Assembly: GCA_031404155.1 (NCBI GenBank)
Contig: JANNGZ010000008.1
Coordinates: forward strand, 1 to 7,320
DNA length: 7,320 bases
Direction of reading: 5' to 3'
From: JANNGZ01 sp031404155
Lineage (GTDB): Bacteria; Pseudomonadota; Gammaproteobacteria; Burkholderiales; Burkholderiaceae_C
In this document: in pieces, positions 5,504 through 7,320 of the stretch
Layout of the letters: every line of letters begins with the position of its first letter
Numbering within the stretch: position 1 is the stretch's first letter
Made by a program: the position numbers and the translations under genes
The notes under the pieces: generated by a model
Database searches by the model: none
Told to the model about the DNA's origin: nothing
Seen by the model: the letters and a program-made list of their open reading frames with translations, nothing else

Positions 5504-6477
5504 CAGACGTAGAGCTGGAAGTACCAGCGCACCGAATGAAAAAATACCGGCGCCGCGAAGCACAGCGGCGCGACGCGGTCGAGCAAACCCACCGCGCCGG
5601 TGACCGAGCTGCGGTTGCCCCAGTAGTGCACCCCGGCGTCGCGTTTGAGTGCCTTCATTACCAGTTCGCCGAGCGTGCCCGCACCGGCGGAAAGTGCCGC
5701 GATCAGCAGCGCCTGCAGCGGGTTGAAGGGCGTGATCCAGAACAGCGCCGCGCCGACGAAGCCGCCGGCCGCGGTGCCCACGAGCCAGGCGCGGATCGAG
5801 AAGGTGCGGCTGATCTGGCGCGCCACCGGCCGGCGCCGCAGCACGCGGCTGGCACCTTCCTGTGCGATCTGTGCCGCCGCGGCCACGATGACCAGGAAGA
5901 AGAGCAAAAACGCGCCGCGCCCGGCGTAGCGCGCGAAGTCGAGCAACAAGAGCGCGGGCGCGTGGCTCAGGCCGTAGACGCAGACCATGATGCCCCACTG
6001 GATCTTGGCGTTGCGTTCGAGAAAACGTTCGGGGTCGCCGGCGAGGGCGCTCACCACCGGCAGCGCGAGGAACACGTACACCGGCACGAACACGGTGAAG
6101 AGGTCGAAGTGGCGGGTGCCGACGATCACGTACTGCAGCGGCAGCACGATGAAAAACGCCAGGATCAGCGGCCGGTGGTCGCCGCGGCGGGTATGCATCA
6201 ACGTGACGAATTCGCGCAGCGCCAGGAACGAGAGCCCCCCGGCAAGCAGCGTGGCGCCGACCGGCCCGGCGAGCCAGGCCAACCAGAACATCGTGGCCCC
6301 GACCCACACCGCGCGCAGGTCGCGCGTGAAACGGTTGTCGCGGGCGCTCTGCGCTGCCCCCCGCTCGCGCAGGGTGAGCCCGAACGCGAGCATGGTGGTG
6401 AGCATCAGCGCGCCGAACAGGGCCACGAAGAGCAGGGCCACTTGCTGGTCGACGGCGAGGTTGCGCAGGGCTTGCAT
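5503..6477 (-). CDS. CdsA-like phosphatidate cytidylyltransferase family membrane protein, degenerate signature
   Basis: This 324-residue polytopic membrane protein has about seven or eight hydrophobic segments and a C-terminus resembling CdsA, which makes CDP-diacylglycerol from phosphatidate and CTP in the inner membrane. The match is clearest at GELVMKALKRDAGV (270-283), GLLDRV (297-302) and the tail CFAAPVFFHSVRWYF (306-320). Several family signature residues are replaced. The Lys-Asp after 'KRxAGV' is H284-Y285, the HGG before LLDR is missing (TGAVG instead), and the second Asp of DRxD is A303. The usual S-P-x-K-T-W-E-G block appears as SRTFSIRAWLVG (223-234). Catalysis by the standard mechanism is therefore doubtful. 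The gene lies 34 bp after the acyltransferase and its stop overlaps the ruvC-fragment ATG. The ribosome site is weak. It is probably a paralogue, not the housekeeping CdsA. Confidence 0.85.
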   Translation of the reverse strand: MQALRNLAVDQQVALLFVALFGALMLTTMLAFGLTLRERGAAQSARDNRFTRDLRAVWVGATMFWLAWLAGPVGATLLAGGLSFLALREFVTLMHTRRGDHRPLILAFFIVLPLQYVIVGTRHFDLFTVFVPVYVFLALPVVSALAGDPERFLERNAKIQWGIMVCVYGLSHAPALLLLDFARYAGRGAFLLFFLVIVAAAAQIAQEGASRVLRRRPVARQISRTFSIRAWLVGTAAGGFVGAALFWITPFNPLQALLIAALSAGAGTLGELVMKALKRDAGVHYWGNRSSVTGAVGLLDRVAPLCFAAPVFFHSVRWYFQLYV

Positions 6478-6511
6478 CGCTTGTGCTCAGGGCGCCGGCG
6501 GGCGCGTCATC

Positions 6512-7132
6512 TCAAACTGCATGCGGTCGCAATGCGAGCACCGCGTCGCGCGCCCGCTCCAGAAAGCCGCGCTTGTCCTCGTTCGCCGCCAGCGTCACCG
6601 GCGCGCCGAAGGTCACCGTGCACAGGATCGGCACCGGCACCACTTCGCCCTTGGGCATCACCCGCTGCACGTTGTCGATCCAGGCCGGAATCAGCTGCAC
6701 CTGCGGGAACTGCTCGGCCAGGTGGTACAGGCCGCTCTTGAACGGCATCGGCTGGCCCATGTTGCTGCGGGTGCCCTCCGGGAAGATCACCAGCGAGTCG
6801 CCCTTGTTCAGCGCGTCGACCAAGGGTTCCAGCGGATCCTGGTCGTCCGTTCGGGTGCGGCTCACATAGACCGCGTTGAACACCTCGCGGGTGATCCAGT
6901 GTTTGAACTTGCCCGAGGTCCAGTAGTCCTTCGCCGCTATCGGGCGCGTGGTGGCGCGCAGGTCCTTCGGCAACGCGGCCCAGATCAGCACCCAGTCGAG
7001 GTGGCTCTGGTGGTTGGCGAAGTAGATGCGCTGCTCGGCCTTCGGCGGGCAGCCCTTCCAGTGCCCTTGGGCGCCAGTGATCAGGTGTGCAATGAACGAG
7101 AGCACGAAGCCCATCAGGTCGGCGGCATGCAA
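6512..7132 (-). CDS. 1-acylglycerol-3-phosphate acyltransferase (PlsC) family protein
   Basis: This PlsC/LPLAT-family protein transfers an acyl chain, probably to lysophosphatidate or a related lysolipid at the inner membrane. From the TTG at 7132 it has 206 residues. Visible are an N-terminal hydrophobic stretch (GFVLSFIAHLI, 8-18), the catalytic HX4D motif as NHQSHLDW (H41, D46), RPIAAKDYW (63-71), the acceptor-binding FPEGTRS (117-123), and LIPAWIDN (147-154). The TTG is chosen because GGAGG (plus-strand cctcc at 7141-7145) lies exactly eight bases upstream. The next in-frame ATG, at 7114, has no ribosome site, and the GTG at 7156 lies inside the repeat. The HX4D and FPEGTRS motifs are intact, unlike those of its CdsA-like neighbour. 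Pairing of a PlsC-type and a CdsA-type gene is known in other bacteria and suggests a phospholipid side pathway; the substrate is unknown. I do not equate it with the housekeeping plsC. Confidence 0.9.
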   Translation of the reverse strand: MHAADLMGFVLSFIAHLITGAQGHWKGCPPKAEQRIYFANHQSHLDWVLIWAALPKDLRATTRPIAAKDYWTSGKFKHWITREVFNAVYVSRTRTDDQDPLEPLVDALNKGDSLVIFPEGTRSNMGQPMPFKSGLYHLAEQFPQVQLIPAWIDNVQRVMPKGEVVPVPILCTVTFGAPVTLAANEDKRGFLERARDAVLALRPHAV

Positions 7133-7136
7133 TTGA

Positions 7137-7220
7137 TCAACCTCCGTGCTTCGCACTGCGGCATTCGCCCAAGGGCCACGAAGTGGCCCCTACGGGTCCA
7201 TGGCGGCCGGGCAGGCTCAT
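7137..7220 (-). repeat. Upstream repeat element, copy B (27-codon mini-ORF with hairpin)
   Basis: On the minus strand this copy starts with ATGAGCCTGCCCGGCCGCC (7220-7202), identical to 7282-7264. It ends with CCGCxGTGCGAAGCACGGAGGTTG (7161-7138), matching 7248-7225 with one mismatch. The middle differs from copy A: it holds GGGCCAC-TTC-GTGGCCC, a perfect 7-bp stem (7173-7189). The copy reads as a 27-codon ORF (MSLPGRHGPVG... ending KHGG) with a stop at 7139-7137, just before the acyltransferase TTG. Whether the peptide is made is unknown. The element supplies the Shine-Dalgarno. Confidence 0.75.
7141..7145 (-). promoter_or_regulatory. Shine-Dalgarno of the acyltransferase, carried by a repeat
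   Basis: GGAGG on the minus strand lies 8 bases before the TTG at 7132, the best ribosome site on the minus strand of this window. The same GGAGG with flanking bases recurs in the second repeat copy at 7228-7232, so the site belongs to a repeated element rather than to this gene alone. Confidence 0.65.
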
Positions 7221-7282
7221 CGGGCAACCTCCGTGCTTCGCACGGCGGTGACTTCGCCTTTCGGGCGGCCGGGCAGGCTCAT
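7217..7282 (-). repeat. Upstream repeat element, copy A (21-codon mini-ORF)
   Basis: This is the simpler copy of the same element. It reads MSLPGRPKGEVT... to a TGA at 7219-7217, which overlaps the ATG of copy B by ATGA. It contains CGTGC-TTC-GCACG (7232-7244) and the GGAGG at 7228-7232. I recall MSLPGRPKGE-like N-termini being widespread as short dispersed leaders in Comamonadaceae genomes; I could not search for this. Confidence 0.7.
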
Positions 7283-7320
7283 GCGGCAATGCTAATGGCG
7301 AGCGGCTGCGCGCCTGCTCG
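7279..7320 (-). CDS. Possible 3' end of an upstream gene (partial)
   Basis: On the minus strand one frame is open from the window edge for 13 codons (RAGAQPLAISIAA) to a TGA at 7281-7279. That stop overlaps the ATG of the repeat mini-ORF by ATGA. This is too short to identify and may be chance. If real, it would be the gene upstream of the acyltransferase in the same operon. Confidence 0.25.
   Translation of the reverse strand, partial: RAGAQPLAISIAA

Noticed and set aside
4671..5603. A 310-codon plus-strand frame through the hairpin repeat and opposite ruvC
   Set aside because: It crosses a repeat-filled intergenic region and the opposite strand of ruvC. No family features are seen and the composition is that of a shadow.
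5411..6307. A 298-codon minus-strand frame joining the ruvC fragment to sequence overlapping cdsA
   Set aside because: Upstream of 5503 it is an Arg/Gly/Ala-rich out-of-frame shadow of the CdsA-like gene. Only the part from the ATG at 5503 matches RuvC.
5446..6741. A 431-codon plus-strand open frame opposite the CdsA-like gene
   Set aside because: It is very rich in Arg, His, Glu and Gln without any motif, and covers two minus-strand genes whose membrane and catalytic features are clear.
7137..7282. A CRISPR-like repeat array near the right end
   Set aside because: There are only two copies, of unequal length, with open reading frames and a Shine-Dalgarno inside and no regular spacers.
1..7320. 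tRNA, rRNA or riboswitch genes
   Set aside because: No cloverleaf with conserved T-loop bases, rRNA signature or known riboswitch core was seen on either strand; intergenic gaps are short or filled with repeats.

Overview
The window is GC-rich, densely coding bacterial chromosome. It most likely comes from a betaproteobacterium of the order Burkholderiales (Comamonadaceae or the Leptothrix/Rubrivivax group). The evidence is the ftsQ-ftsA-ftsZ-lpxC order, the FtsZ tail ending IPAFLRKQAD, the close match of each protein to proteobacterial families, and the GC-rich intergenic repeats. The genus is an inference; no marker RNA gene is present.

Layout, plus strand (1-4664): the end of the division and cell-wall (dcw) cluster. 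It holds the 3' part of ftsQ, complete ftsA and ftsZ, and, after a GC-rich inverted-repeat element, lpxC. FtsQ, FtsA and FtsZ build and anchor the division ring. LpxC commits UDP-acyl-GlcNAc to lipid A synthesis, so septation and outer-membrane synthesis sit side by side. Two short genes for small two-helix membrane proteins of unknown function follow. Positions 4665-4811 hold a hairpin-rich repeat between convergent transcription units.

Layout, minus strand (7320 down to 4812): a probable operon read as plsC-like acyltransferase, then a CdsA-like membrane protein, then ruvC (Holliday-junction resolvase). The acyltransferase keeps its catalytic motifs. The CdsA-like protein keeps the fold and part of the C-terminal signature but lacks several signature residues. 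plsC is preceded by two diverged copies of a short repeat that carries a Shine-Dalgarno sequence and overlapping mini-ORFs.

The most unusual feature is at the cdsA/ruvC junction. The first 16 codons of ruvC occur twice, 143 bp apart, and four of the five differences are synonymous. The upstream copy starts on the cdsA stop codon (TGATG) and runs into a 30-codon dead-end ORF. That ORF's stop overlaps (ATGA) an in-frame ATG that would add 18 residues to RuvC. It looks like the scar of a ruvC replacement or insertion. I see no CRISPR array, transposase, integrase, tRNA or rRNA, and no convincing entirely new system. The ruvC 5' duplication, the SD-bearing repeat and the degenerate CdsA homologue are the items that deserve follow-up.
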